Positions 31,840 to 44,749 are shown, counted from the stretch's first letter. The stretch: 64,000 bases of DNA from Tetraselmis striata (GCA_006384855.1 VCJN01002017.1:98018-162017); one strand, 5' to 3'. Program-made: numbers and translations. The notes: generated by a model from the letters alone, not told the origin.

Positions 31840-32920
31840 AAATGTTACACGTCTTGCCATCGTCAACCATTACGCCCCGCGATGACTTCTTGATAACTCC
31901 AAGCCCAGATTGCATATTCAAGCCTAATAATGCACCCGACTGCCACACTGATAGTTGTATAAAGCCGTGCCCAGCCCGATACATTGTAACAATTTCCTTT
32001 GCTGCAAACCTTTTCCTTGCCTACGCCCTATATTCTAAAGTCCCTCGTCTCAGGCTAAGGTTGGTTTCGTTCGAGCTGTGGTTAAAAATCCCCGCCGCGC
32101 TCCACCGAGTATGCCGGTCACCCGCCGCCGCCGCCTTTGTGAGCGACCACCATGCTGCCGCCACCGCCGCTGATAGCACCGCCGGGGACGTGGAGATCGA
32201 CACCCGGTGGCCCGTGTCATCCGGATCGAGCTGGCCAAGCCGCCCGCGATCCGCGGCCTAACCGCGGACGCCATTCACGCATCGTCAACGGACAGAATCC
32301 GCCCCCCCCCCCCCCCACATGTAGGGTTAGGCGCCTCCCGCTGCCACGCATGCTACTGCAATACCCCGATCTTCGGCCAATGACCGCTATGACGGGCATG
32401 TGAGATGGCTGTGGCCGCATGGGGCACTCCATGAGAAAATGCTCGCCGACGAGTAAGGCCCGGTGCCCGACAATCGCAGCCAAGACTCCAGCTAAGGGGA
32501 TTATCAAGCCGCACTTGCATCGCCCTGCCGGTTACTGCCGGTTTGGGACAAGCCTAGATTCGATTTTGAATTGTAAATCAATTGACAATCTTTCGTACTG
32601 GCCCAGTTCACCCCCCATCCCCGAGACTATGCCTATTGCCTAGACCCCAGCGAACGAGGCAGCTAACTCTTGAAGAGTGCCACCGAGCCCCTCGAGCTGG
32701 TGTTTGCGCATGACGGGGCCTCCTCTTCGGGCTTGTTGCCTGTCGAGTCGACACACTCATTGCCTTCGCGCGAGCTGTGTCGGTTCTTGTTAGCAATTTC
32801 CGACCTTGCCATCCCATCTGTCACAGCTACTGATACTACGAAATAATCCGCGATTGAAAAACGCGCTGCTATATCCGGAGATATCACCAGCCGACCGGCG
32901 CTGCCCGCCACTGGCAATTA
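31840..32920. other. Unassigned stretch with a GC-rich island
   Basis: Open frames on both strands (plus 31842-32261, minus 32917-32663) have no recognisable domain. The position beside a retroelement fossil suggests element debris; I cannot confirm it. Confidence 0.25.
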
Positions 32921-32999
32921 AACCAACCCTGCCAGGCCACCTGCCTGCCCCCACCCTACTATGTTATTGATCGCAATTACAGTCATAAAGTTTGCCCGT

Positions 33000-35900
33000 A
33001 TTAACTAGCAACTGCAACTATAGTATAACTGTCACACTATATCTCTCCCCCCTTGTACAACGCCGCATAATAACAAAAGGCTGTATCGTCAATTTGCATT
33101 TGGAATTCGCGCCGGATAGTTAGCCGCATGCAGAAACGCATCTCACTCAACAACTGCAGCCACACCGACGTATTCATAAAATTATGCATAGCGATAGTCC
33201 GTCTCACATCAAACAAACGATGCCACACATGGCGATCGTAGGACCCGCGAATTGCACAAAAGGTCATTATTGAGGTCCTCGCGACCCGGCACCAAGCGAA
33301 CTTGAACTGCAGATATTTTTCAATTTCAAATTCCTGGCTGCCAGGGTCTTCCTCAGAACCCGTGACAATTGGCACAACCGGACAAATACGCGCAGTCGGA
33401 CACGGCCGCAAACTATTCACATGGAAAACCGGATGTATTTCATTCCCGGATGTAGCTGTAACCGGAAAATACAATTGCACTTTTCTCAAATAATCGGAAA
33501 AGGACAGCAGCCCAAATGCGTATCCATTAACTAGCAACTATTACATGGCAACTGCAACTACGGTATAACTGTCACACTACATCTCTCCCCCCTTGTACAA
33601 CAGAATACACCATAAAGCTGCGTATAAATTTGCAGTTGGAATGCGCACCGGATATTTAGCCGCGTGCAGAAACGCATCTCACTCAACAAACTGCAACCAC
33701 ATCGACGTATTCATAAAATGATGCAAAGCAATAGATAAGTCCGTTTCACATCAAACAAACGATTCCACACATGGCGATCGTAGGATATTCAAAGTGAAAA
33801 ATGTAATTGAGATCCTTCGCGACCCGGCATCAAGCAAACTTTAACTGCGGATACTTTTCAATTTCAATTTCTGGTTGTCAACAGGGTCTTCCTCAGAACC
33901 CGTGACAATTGGCACAACTGGTCGACTAGATGCAGTCGGACAAGGCCGCGAACTATTCACATGTAAAACCGGTTGCAACTGCAACCGGAAACTATAATTG
34001 CCATTTTCCTCAATTATCGGATGAAAACGACCCAACCGCATTTCCATTAACCCTTGGTTAGGTTGGCCTTTGATTTTCAACATGCGAGTTAGGATACTCA
34101 CTCTATCTCCAACATTGAAAACTGAAAATCCCTCTGATGTCTTTCCCTAGGACGAACAATCAACTCATCCATCTTAATTGCCAAAATCGATTTGACAAAG
34201 CATCGATGTCTGTGATATCCTGGATTGTCTGTTCCGCACTAACTGATACAAGTATTGTTGGCCTCATGGCATACAACAATTCAGGAGGTGTTTCAGGATT
34301 AAATCCGTAATTAACCTCAAGCGATGTATGCTGAATACCAAGTGCACGATTATAATTATACGAAAATTCCATCAACGGCAATTGATCAACCATTTGGTGC
34401 CATTAGAGCAACAAAATAACGCTCGTACTAATCCTTTCAGTCGGACCATCCGTTTCGGGATGTTGGCCACTAGACATATTCAATTTAGTGCCAAAAAGAT
34501 GCCATAACTCTCGGATCACGGTCCGAAATTAGCAGAGCCCTTGATTAACCATCATGCAGTCTGTATTTATCAGTAAAATAATTCAGCTGAATATTCACCA
34601 GTCAGAGTTTTTACCGTTGGAATAAATTTACTTGAAGGGTTAAATGGCATATAACAACCAACATTGCATCAAAACCATTACTCACAGATAAATTGGTAAT
34701 AAAATCCAAATCAACCGAGTGCCATGGACTTGGTGGCACTGTTGGTAATGACGGGTGCGTCGGTGTTGCCGGTTGTGGGCGAGAACGTACCCGCTAACAT
34801 GTCGTAGAACATTTATCACAATAGGCGTGGACGTCATGACGTATACATACGCGTCCACCAAAAACGATCCAAGGCACGCGCCAAGGTGCCCAGTAGTATC
34901 ATGTAGCTCTTACAATATCTTGTTAATGAGCTGACGGTTCTAGGATACATATGCACTATGTCTCCAAAAATCCGTCGCGTTTGGGCACATGTCCCGACTT
35001 CATCCACCCCCCCCCTTCGGAATAGAAGTCGTCCGCCTCACACCCCGATTTTATATTTCGTTGAGTATGTCATCATTTAGCTCTAGAGCATTCACGCTCC
35101 TAGAAGGAATGGCAGAAAAAAGAACAGTGGCCGGGAGGTGTAGACCTTCAAGTGTCTCAGCGCGACCGGCACATCCCCGGTCCGACCATTAAAGGCCACC
35201 GACACCTAACGGTTTAAAATTCGATGTACGAGACAACGGATTTGCCTCATTTGACTTGCCTATTCTGTAAGCAAGGGAGATGGATCTACATAAGGCCGTA
35301 AGTCGCGAACACAGCGAGCTTGGGGCCTATTCATCCGTTCCGCATGTTGCTTGTGCGGATGCCGTAGGGTGTCATGGTCTGAAACAATAAGGAATCGACG
35401 GCAACCTTCAAGGTAACACCTCCAATGCTTAATATACTCACAGATGGCCAAAACCTCTAGGTCATAAGCAGAGTAAGTATTCCCACGCTCAACTGCATTA
35501 AACTTCTGCGCCTAGTATGCCACTGGTTGAGGGCCTCGTCCATGGTCCTGCAATAAAACTGCAGCTAGCCCTACGTTGGACGCATCTGTCGCTACGGTGA
35601 ACGTCGCAGCAAAGCCTGCTTCCGGTAGGGTCAGACAAGGAGCGAAAATCAAACGCAGACGAAGAGTCTCGAAAGCTTCTTGACAGTCAGGATTCCGGTC
35701 TACAACGGCTTGTTTTGTTTTACGGAACAAGTCTGTCAATGGAGTGGTTAAATCACTGAAATAGTGCATAAACTTAGAGAAATAAATAAATTGTACAAAA
35801 CTTTGCACTGCACTCTGAGCTTTTGGCACGAGCCAATCTTTAACTGCAGATATTTTCAACTCAGATAATACTTTTAGTTTCCCATCAAATACAGCATAAA

Positions 35901-36950
35901 CCAAATATTCCATATATGTCATGCCAAAGAAACATTTCTTTAGTTGCAAACATAATTTAAGTTCAGATAAATATGCCACTACAATACGAAAACGCTCTAA
36001 GAGATAACAATGATTTTCCGAAAATATGCAAATGTGATCAAGATATATACAATAAAAAATTACGCAAAATGGACGTAAGGTGTCATTCATCATACGTTGG
36101 AAATCTGAGAGGACATTGCATTAACCTAATGGCATAGCAGTCCATTCTAATAATCCTTCAGATGGTTGAAATGCAGCTTAATGTATATCCTCCTCAACTA
36201 TATATAGCCACCTGCCAATAACCAGAGGCTAAATCTAAGTGGGTATAGCATCGAGCTTTCTTCAACTCATCAAGAGTTTCATCAATACACGGTAAGAAGG
36301 GATACGCATCCTTCCAAGTAAGTTCATTGAGACAACGCACGAAAGTCCACGCATAACCGAAGATATCCACCCGCCTTTCTAACATTAAGAATAGGCAAGC
36401 CAAACCCAAATTCATTGACTACAACGTAGAAGTCCGGCTTCAATAGCTGATTTTAATCGGCGATTTGGTTTGGCACGATCAGCCGGGGACAGCTGATTGA
36501 GGCGTTGTTTCTTCATAGCACAAATAAGATCAATATGTTGGTCCCATGGTCGATGCTGCGGAGCACTATCTACCGGTTTCAACACATCCGGAAATTCATC
36601 ATAAAGAATTTCACGAACAGTCTCCTTTTGTTCAGGCAGCATCGCATTATCCAAATGCGTGTAAGATCAACACACTTATCAGCACACTTTAGTCACACTG
36701 ATTTGGACAGAATAGAACTCAGGCACACGGGGCTTTGCTTTCCCTCCCCTCGCCATGTTCCGCATTATTTTCATCGATTTATGATCGGAAATCAAACTAC
36801 ATTTGGTGCGGCGCGTTCTGTTATTTTAAAATGGATTTCTGTACCATCAATAAAGGTTATCACACGATGTTCCCCTATTGTATGGGTACTTGAGCTTCAT
36901 CATGCCAAATTAACCCCAACACAACATCAGCCACATTGAGATCTCGAAGA
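33000..36950 (-). mobile_element. Ty3/gypsy-type LTR retrotransposon fossil (pol region)
   Basis: Minus-strand fossil of a Ty3/gypsy pol. Reading along the minus strand from 36.65 kb one meets the reverse-transcriptase start region, the RT palm region (HLDLASGYWQVAI near 36.2 kb; LDHICIFSE near 36.0 kb), the RT/RNase H junction (FTVATDASNVGLAAVLLQD near 35.5 kb), an integrase C-terminal part (FSYNYNRALGIQHTS near 34.3 kb) and tail-domain text (PVFHVNSLRPCPTA). It is broken, with many breaks spread across the region, and appears old. I did not find a clear LTR pair. The 3' end is present twice (33000-33530 and 33530-34100). Confidence 0.8.
33002..34100. repeat. Tandem duplication of about 530 bp at the gypsy 3' end
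   Basis: The block beginning TTAACTAGCAACTGCAAC at 33002 recurs from 33528, including the CTCTCCCCCCTTGTACAAC string and the tail-domain coding text with GAACCCGTGACAATTGGCAC. The copies differ at many positions, so the duplication is old. Confidence 0.75.
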
Positions 36951-37359
36951 ACATATATATTACTCGGTTCTCAAAAGAGTGTCTTGCTACATTGACAGTA
37001 ATGGTAACTATATGTGTATAACTCACACGTTATCCAGTAGCGAGACGGACCGGCATTTTCTTCGCGGCAGTTTCTCAATTAGGATATTTTTTAACTATTC
37101 AAATTGAGATTTTACGGACAAAGTCCTCACAAATGAAATTCCCTGATGGAGCATTATCTACCAATGCATCTACATGTGCACACGTATGTAAGCTGATTTC
37201 AACCCTCAATATAGTGGCGTGGGATCGCCCCATTTACTTAATGAACGAAGCCACAATTGCAGGACGGTTATGACACAGTATCAACATTATTATCAGCCTG
37301 CGTGTCAACGTTTTCGGAGCCAAAATATTTTGCTCAGCATTTTTTGACTCTACAATAAA

Positions 37360-38350
37360 ATCTTGAGTGTCCACAATAATACCCGTACACTTGACGGCAC
37401 CACAAAAAGACTTGTCGAGCTTCAGCACCTCACCGCCGAGACCGCCGAGCAACTTGCCCTGCTGATGTCCTATACCCAGCCGGTCAGCATGCACTCGCAG
37501 CCGAACTGGCCCGACTCGCAGCGGAGTCACATCGCCTGCGAAACCCCCAACGCCACTCGATCCTGCTCGAGCAACGCCCACGCCAGCCCCTCCCGGCAGG
37601 CAAGGGCAAGGGAGCAGCACATGGCATGCACAAGAAGCAGCAGCCGCCCATGGGCCGTAGCCGCTCAGGCGGCACCACCCGCAACCGCAGCAGGAGCAAG
37701 CCACACCTTTCGGGCACTCGCGAATCCGACAGCGATTTGGAGACTGACGACGAAACCGCCCACCAATCCGGCAGCTCACACCGCCAGTAACGGCCGCGCA
37801 ATCCGCCGCTGCGACAAGCCAATCAACATACCCAAGAACACCGGCCGCTACTAAACCTTGCAAGGTGCTGCCGCTGTGATATACTTTCACGCAATTATGA
37901 CAGTGCCGCCCGACACACGGGACATTCCATCGCTGATTACCACAGCACTTCTCCCCAGACATATATACCAATCCCTACTCCAGTGAAGGAGGGCACGCAT
38001 CGCAGCCCCTGCCAAGCTCTACTAGCCGGCTCAGCGGTGGATATACATACTGAGCGACCATTAGCTATTCCGGCGAGCCCCCTTGCCCCATCTCATCTTA
38101 GCAGTTGTAGGCGGCAGGCTTTGGCTGCCTAAGCTTACCTGCTGAGCTCTTAATGGGATAGGCCTGACTTAGGTAGGGACCGCATCGGGGCGCTGCTATC
38201 CTAGCTACATCCCGTTGAAATGAGGAGGGGCTAGGACACACAGGAGGACGGCCGGTAGCTTGAGCTGTAAGTACACATAGTGTTCCCTACCATGGTTAGA
38301 TATAGTAGGCCCTAAGAACAACTCAGTCTGAGCCAGTGGCCGCAACATAC
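37360..38350 (+). repeat. Left arm of a long inverted repeat pair (element 3' part)
   Basis: Carries the end of a low-complexity, Ser/Arg-rich protein (RSRSGGTTRNRSRSKPHLSG, then TRESDSDLETDDE), followed by about 270 bp of non-coding tail ending near GAGGAGGGGCTAGGAC. The same order occurs on the minus strand at 45.8-44.75 kb. The element family is not identified. Confidence 0.75.
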
Positions 38351-38449
38351 TAGCAGTTGTAATCAATTTCAATTTCGATTTATCGCCTTGAAGCTCCTAA
38401 TAAGCTTGTTCAACAAAACAGAACGAGCTGGCGTTGGCAAACTGTTGGT

Positions 38450-39500
38450 ATGATTAAAACCATACCACCGGTGTCGAGTAACCGTCTCCTATTGACTTTG
38501 CCAACTCCAGTGTGGCACCAAACTCACTCTTGCCCATGGTTCTCTGTCAAATTCGAGGACTCGTGCTTCCGCAACAAATGCTTGCTTTCCCAGAGGCTGT
38601 TTTGCCGCGCCGTAGTTCGTGTATGCAATCAAGAGTGAGATGTTTCCGACGGTAGTCTTGGCGATGTGTTCCATGCACTCTTGCTTGAATGTCTCTTGAG
38701 GGTCATCATGCATGCGGACCATGGTCACCTACATTCCACTGAAAGTTTTCTGGCGGTGGCGAAATTGATATACTATCAATGAAAGCTTACCGCTGATGAG
38801 CTTGTACATGATGTCCTGCAATTCTAACCTTTGGAGATAACGGCCGTCCCTTTTGAGGCCTGCTTGGGCCAAAACTCTTGCCACGTTTCCACCGCCGCGA
38901 TCTGAGCAGGGTCGCTGAATTCGTGAATATTAGTCTTCGAACCTTGCACTTGGAGACCGGAGAGGTGCTTCAGCATGGTTTTGTCCTTGAGGAGGCTGCA
39001 TACGGGCGGAGTTTCGATGAGCATACCGGCATAGAGTGATTATGCATGTGGAGGGTGTGTTCGGCTAAGTGAGTACGTACGGTTGTGGACAAGCATGCAC
39101 CACTTGAGGAGGTCTTTCAGCTTGTTCTTCACTTTCTCTTGACTTTCGGGCTCCTCGGTTTCGATGCACGCTGCCTTGGCTTCTTTGGAGCGAGCTCGGG
39201 GCTCATCCTGAAAGATTGATGCGGAGAGGAAGGAGGCTCAGCGGCGGGGTTTTGTGTCTCGGCGGGTTCATGACTCTTTTCGTCTGTCAACGCGGTTTTC
39301 TCAGCTGACTCTGTCTCATGCTCTGTAGCGTCATTTGGAGCACGGGCTGTCGATATTGAAGCAAGATAGTGGGGCTGCTGCGTTGCGCGGCTTATTATTG
39401 CGGCTCTTAAACTGGTACCGGGGAAGTCCTCCCGGGACAATTCATCGGACTCGTTTCTCTAGTCGGCGAGCTGGCGACATCATGCATTGGTACATCATCG
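38450..39500 (-). CDS. Possible unrecognised spliced gene
   Basis: Three minus-strand open blocks (39440-39129, 39024-38824 and 38728-38489) have protein-like text: a basic KKPRQRASKPRSPKVKRK segment, then LIETPPVCSLLKDKTMLKHL with TWQEFWPKQASKG, then QECMEHIAKTTVGNISLLIA. The first and second end at plausible GTGAAG and GTTAGA donors, but I could not find convincing acceptors for every junction. Codon use is less GC-rich than in the host genes at either end of the window and the block sits between two arms of an inverted repeat, so it may be element cargo rather than a host gene. No family recognised. Confidence 0.3.
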
Positions 39501-39884
39501 GACGACGCTCTTCCTCTTGTTTATATTTGCTCTTTTTCCGGTTCGGCCTCATTTTCATCGCCAAAGTGGCGGAAGAGATACGCATAAATGTTGCTCGCTA
39601 CCAAACTATGCTTCAAATCCCTTTGTCCCTTTGTGCAAGGCGGGCTCGACGACATCGTCAAAGGCACGGCCCGCCTGTATTCAACATTAGTATTAATTAC
39701 TCGCGGCGGTTTCACTGGACTCAAGGTCACCTCCATTATGTATGTGGAACGCACCTTGGGTATTTTCTCCTTTCTCAGTTCACATGTTTCGTCGACTGGT
39801 GAGGAAAAGGGTCTCTGAAAACATCGCAATGGCGTGTCATGGTCGTACTATATCTTTATTCATGGGAACATCACGTCAAACCAG

Positions 39885-40215
39885 TTGGATACGATGCTAC
39901 TGAAGGGCTTAGGAACTCACCTTTTTATTCTTCATACGCCGCTCATCCGTCTTCTCAACGTCTCTCTTTCCATGTAGAGACATTGTTTCCATTTAATTTC
40001 GGATATGATTTGACCTTGAGCCTACTATAACATATATGATGCTCCCGAAACATATTTCGGGAGCATCACACCACAACACTTGGATACGATGCGATACTTA
40101 GGAACCCACGTTTATCTTCTTCGGAAGCCGCTCGACCATCTTCACGGCCGGAATCCTTACCTGTAGTAAAAGCATTGTCTGCATGTTAATTTCGAAACCA
40201 AGGTGACCTCAAGTG
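39885..40215. repeat. Diverged direct repeat flanking a perfect hairpin
   Basis: A segment starting GGATACGATGCTACTGAAGG near 39889 is echoed by GGATACGATGCGATACTTAGG near 40081; both continue with AGGAAC(T)CAC, a TTCTTC...CGCTC stretch and an ACATTG/GCATTG...TTAATTTCG end. Between them lies the hairpin at 40037-40068. Confidence 0.55.
40037..40068. repeat. Perfect 14-bp palindromic hairpin
   Basis: TGATGCTCCCGAAA, a CATA loop, then the exact reverse complement TTTCGGGAGCATCA. Could fold as a stable cruciform or, if transcribed, a stem-loop. It has no T tract or nearby gene end that would make it a terminator. Confidence 0.85.
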
Positions 40216-40799
40216 TCGATAGCTGCCTTTTTCGACACTACTATGGACGCCTACAGACTGCGGTAAAGAAAAGATTACAAATAGCAGCCCGCTTGTCCGC
40301 TATACTTTTGTCAAAGCATCTTGTTTGTTTCTTATGCAAAAACCCGTTTTAGCTCTTATTGCTTGTCGACCCGCGCTATGCGGAACTAGATGGATCACCC
40401 CTTTCCTTCCGTGGCACGCGTGCCATAGTGCGCTTGGACTTTTTATTTCGCTCTTCTCGTTCTATGTTGCTGGATTTCAAGAGCGATTGGCATGCATGGC
40501 GAGGATTTGCTGATGACACTTCCTCTCATCCTCGGAGTTCTCCCACTGTGAGGGCTCGCCTGTGGGATACTTATACTCGTGCGGATAGTAGTACCATGTG
40601 TGCTCACCCTGCATGAACGATTAGAATAGAAATAGGAGTGTGTTGACTATAAGGATGATTGTACTTTCGTATTCGACATACTCAACTGATTCCTCTTCGG
40701 CTTCCTCGTCCGAAACGACTTCCTTGTCGGAAGCGACTTCCTTCGATTGTCGATTCAAATAATATCTTGTGTCACGTTTCGCTATGAAGATCATCCATC

Positions 40800-42400
40800 T
40801 CCTAGGCGGGTCTTTTTACCCGACGTGCGAGGCGGTGGACGCCCAGCACCTTTCCGACGGCGCCTTTGGCCGGGAGAACAACTAGTGCAACCCACCCAAT
40901 CACCTGCTGCCCACCATGGCGCTCAAGCTCCGGCAGAGCGGGCGGGCCGCGGCTACCGTGGTCGCCCCCCGATGACAGGGCAAGGCGTGGCACCATGCAC
41001 TCACCGAGTTGGCATATTAGGAGCTCGTCTTGGAGTCGTGCACGGGCATGTTTGTTTCGGGGCGTCGGCCGGGGCGCGGTATGGTCGGCATGCCTCACTG
41101 GCATGTCACGGTCTTCCGCGTTCTCATCCGCAGCATTAAGTACATGGTGGAGGTCACTAGGTGTACGTACCCGTGGGTGGACTCCATGCGACCCGCCTAC
41201 ATGGCGCAGGTGCTGGGGTATGATGCCTTGGGCGCACAAACCCTAGAGCTGCTCACTGCAGTATGGCCCCCTTCGTCTGCGGCGGACACCTACGACTCGG
41301 CACTACTTCCAGTTCTGCGAAGACGAGCCCCCCCCACCCCCCCCCCCCCCCTCCCCACCTGGCTGCCGACCCGGCTACGATGGCGCGCTATGTCACTTGG
41401 CGGGGGAACCTCGGCAAGATCAAGGCCAACAACCTACAGCAGCCCTACCTCTCCGCTGCCGACAACGTCTTCGAGGATCACGGGATTTGCCATCGATGGC
41501 GCTCGGTCCGCTGGTGGCTAAGGTCCGCAAGGGCCTAGAGGCATTGCATGTGTCGTTGCTCCTTACGCTGCCCAGGGTGTTCCCACGGGGCGGTAGTGCG
41601 GGTGGTGTTCAATGCCCTAACCCTAGCACATGCCATGCGGCGGAAGTTGGACACTGTGTGGAGTCCGGCAGACGACAAATGGCCACGTGTTCGCCTATTT
41701 TGAGCGGCGATTGCGGTCGTCGTCCTCTTTCTGTTTCTGCCGCGGCGGGGCGGGGGTTGAGTGCCAGTCTGGCGACCTCGTAGTCGCGCCGAGCGCCGGA
41801 ATCCTCCTAAACCACTGGACACATAAGGGAAACCGCGGTATACCATGCGGCTGACGCTAAACTAGTGTGTTAAATCCCGGATGCGGCGGTGTCTCCGATT
41901 CGCTGCGCTACTTCGACAGCGCCCGCCGCACATTTGTTGGCGGGCGGTTTGTAGACGTGCGCTGGGCCATTGACAACCATCATGAGCCAGCGGACAAGTT
42001 ACCTGGGTGGCTACAGCTCGCGTACTATCGACAGTCATTGACGAGCAGCCCTCGGCGGGACTTGCCTGGATGTTGCACTCCTTGCAGAAGGGTGCGGCGA
42101 CCGCCGCCAACATCATTGGCGTGAGGATGCAGAAAATCAAGCATTTCGGCGGTTGGAGCGACGAGTCAAACATTGTGTTGGACTGTTACATCGGACCTAT
42201 GGCGCTGCCGTATCCGGCACATGTCACTTCTTCGGCTGGCTCAGGCGGAGAGACGGCCCGCCGGCGCTCGTGCAGCGCCAAATGGCGATTTGATGGCAAA
42301 ATGGTAGTCCCATGCTATTTTCAAAATGATCATATTGACAATGATAGAGGTTTGAATTACACCGGGACTCGATGTTGTCCGATCCGCGCGGAGTAACGCC
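40800..42400 (+). mobile_element. Tyrosine-recombinase element fossil (DIRS/Crypton-like)
   Basis: Plus-strand remnant of a tyrosine recombinase of the type found in DIRS-like and Crypton elements of algae. Core-binding text (ATMARYVTWRGNLGKIKANN, then LQQPYLSAADN) lies at about 41.38 kb. The catalytic C-terminal part (WMLHSLQKGAATAANIIGVR, then KIKHFGGWSDESN) lies near 42.07-42.17 kb, matching the H-x-L-R-K-G and GGW...DY landmarks. Broken, with several breaks. Its ends were not found, so DIRS or Crypton cannot be decided. Confidence 0.75.
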
Positions 42401-42469
42401 GGACGTTTCAGCAGCTACCAACGCACGCGACCCGCGGGCAGCGAGCGACGCGCGGGTCCCAGCCCCTAT

Positions 42470-43340
42470 ATGCCGCTGCGGTCCCGTCAGGGGCGCTCAC
42501 CTTCTGCTTTTGCGCGAGCTCATCGCTCACGACGCAACCCACCCATCCCTCACACTGTACATTGTTGGGGCCTACGTCCAACGGGCAAACGTTGTAGGAG
42601 GTGTGGCACTTTTTGGCAGAATAGTACTCGCCTGCTGTTTCAATATCCGCCGGTATGTACCCGTAACTAGCTCGGAAAAAGGATCATATATGATTCTAAG
42701 AACTATGGGTTTATTATACTGTACCCGTACACTGCAAATGTTTTGGCCAGAGGGAGGATCCGTGGTGGGCGAGAAACTGCGAGAGTATGTCGCGTATTTA
42801 TATCGCATATTAATCGTAACAATATCGCGAATTCCGCTGCTCATTGCTAGTTTAGAAAATGACTCATTTCCAGAGCACGAGTACAAATTGTACCCGTACT
42901 GGCATTTCGTACCTTTATCAAAACTAAGTAGTAACAGTAGCACGCTGCCTGCGAAAAAATCCGCACCTGATGCCGATGCCTGATGCTTTATTCGCTATTT
43001 CGATAGCGTGCCATCGGCATCAGTACTGTACGATTATTCTGATCGTACCGGTACGTACTAACTGGTACTTCATAATAAATTACATGAGCTAGCTGCAGAA
43101 GGCGATGTCAGAAAATCACCACAAGGACAATCGGAAAGGTCCTCACTGGTACTCGTCGTTTATAGCAGTACGTAGATCAATCGCAGATCCACAACGCGTG
43201 CAAATTATACTCGTACAGCTGCGGTACGATAGGGCTTCTATATTGCAATTTTCACAGATGGCTACGGGTACTAATACTCGTAGTTTCGGATTTTAGGGTT
43301 TTACCAGTACTCGTACCGGTGGGTACCAGTCTCGGGCACC
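42470..43340. other. Intergenic stretch with GTAC-rich motifs
   Basis: No gene recognised. From about 43010 to 43340 the DNA is unusually rich in GTAC, ACGAGTAC and GGTACC-type words and in the short repeat ACCAGTCTCGGG. Confidence 0.4.
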
Positions 43341-43359
43341 AGTCTCGGGTACCAGTCTC

Positions 43360-43835
43360 GAGTCACCCGCGGCACCGTCCGAGGCAGCTTCACAGCACCT
43401 ATCTTCGCCCGTCGGTCCGCACTTCACGGTGATGACTCCGCATGCGCGCCGCCCGCCATGGTCCAAGCCCCACCCCTCCGCCCCCCTTTCCCCAACCACA
43501 CCCGCTCCCCTCCCCATCCCCGCAGCCACACCACCGCCGGCGCGCATCCCCGAGTCACCCGCGGCACCGTCCGAGGCAGCTTCACAACACCTATCTTCGC
43601 CCGTCGGTCCGCACTTCACGGTGATGACTCCGCACGCGCGCCGCCCGCCATGGTCCAAGCCGCGCCCCTCCGCCCCCCTTTCCCCAACCACACCCGCTCC
43701 CCTCCCCATCCCCGCAGCCACACCACTGCCGGCGCGCATCCCCGAGTCACCCGCGGCACCGCCCGAGGCAGCTTCACAGCACCTATCTTCGCCCGTCGGT
43801 CCGCACTTCACGGTGATGACTCCGCATGCGCGCCT
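43360..43835. repeat. 192-bp tandem repeat (64 codons), about 2.5 copies
   Basis: The word GAGTCACCCGCGGCACC recurs at 43360, 43552 and 43744, so the unit is exactly 192 bp. Copies are nearly identical, which implies recent expansion or homogenisation. Because 192 is divisible by three, one plus-strand frame stays open through all copies and encodes a proline-rich 64-residue repeat (SKPHPSAPLSPTTPAPLPIP, then ARIPESPAAPSEAASQHLSS); the minus strand is open too (CGPTGEDRCCEAAS). Neither frame resembles a known protein. Confidence 0.9.
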
Positions 43836-43935
43836 GTGCGCAACGGTGTGGGTCGCACCGCCAACTCCACAAGACTCAAGACATGAAGACGGAGGCGGTG
43901 CTCATTCTCGCGTGGGCTTCTGGCAGCTTTATTGA
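43429..43935 (+). CDS. Doubtful proline-rich repeat ORF
   Basis: The open frame spans the 192-bp repeat and ends in a unique tail, VAPPTPQDSRHEDGGGAHSR followed by VGFWQLY. Proline, serine and alanine dominate. No start codon context or splice signal supports it and the opposite strand is equally open, so it may be a by-product of the repeat. Confidence 0.2.
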   Translation: MMTPHARRPPWSKPHPSAPLSPTTPAPLPIPAATPPPARIPESPAAPSEAASQHLSSPVGPHFTVMTPHARRPPWSKPRPSAPLSPTTPAPLPIPAATPLPARIPESPAAPPEAASQHLSSPVGPHFTVMTPHARLCATVWVAPPTPQDSRHEDGGGAHSRVGFWQLY

Positions 43936-44059
43936 AGTTGCCCGTAACGTTGTACTACGCCGTAGTCTCTTGTTGCTTACGCTTTTGTAATCCAAACCAG
44001 TCTCGGGCTACTAGTCTTTTTCTAGTACTACTTTTTGTAGTAGGTGGATTTGTTACTGT

Positions 44060-44270
44060 CCTTTTTTGTAATTCACACCAGTCTCGTGCTAGTTTTTAGG
44101 GCTACTTTTAGCAGTAGGTGGCTAAAGTAGGTGGTTAAAGCAGTCCTGTGCAGGATGCGGGCCGCTTCTAGAGGCGGCTTGCTGTGTTGATCTTTAGGCC
44201 AGTACGAATTGTAAGTGTATTTTAGGTAGTACCCCCCCCCCCCCCCCCCCCCCCCACCCTCCTTCCATAA
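44060..44270. other. Scrap of the 12.1-kb element family
   Basis: Near 44148-44190 the plus strand reads ATGCGGGCCGCTTCTAGAGG followed by CGGCTTGCTGTGTTGA, closely matching the last codons and stop of the ORF at 12144-12971. It is preceded by the TTTTTGTAATTCACACCAG word also found beside that ORF. A C run follows at about 44229-44256. Confidence 0.5.
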
Positions 44271-44749
44271 GTTTTTAGCGGGCTGATGTAATGTGTAAAG
44301 TACTATCAACATCAGTGTCCAGGGGAAAGTGCTGCAATTGTCCATATATTGTGTAGGGGGCAGCTGCCACACACGTAGGTGTGCATATCACGGCATGAGG
44401 GCAGCATTCAGAGCACAAAGCACACAATTATAATAGTAGTGTTCTGTGGCTGCCCCCCCCCCCTTCAGTCCTGGCGTGTGTCTGCTAGGCGAACTCGAAG
44501 TGCCGAGTGGGCTCCTCTTCTATCGCATCCCACAGGAGGTTGTCTTGGAGCATGCGGCTGCCACCGGACTCGCCAGTCACACGCCGCCTCTTCTTGCCCG
44601 AGGATGGCGAGCCGAACAACTCATACTCCACGACGGCAAAATTGAAATTGAAATTGATTACAATTGTTAGTCTGCTGCATCCACTGGCCCAGATTGAGTT
44701 GTTCTTAGGACCTGCTATCTCTCACCATGGCAAGGAACACTAGGTGTAA

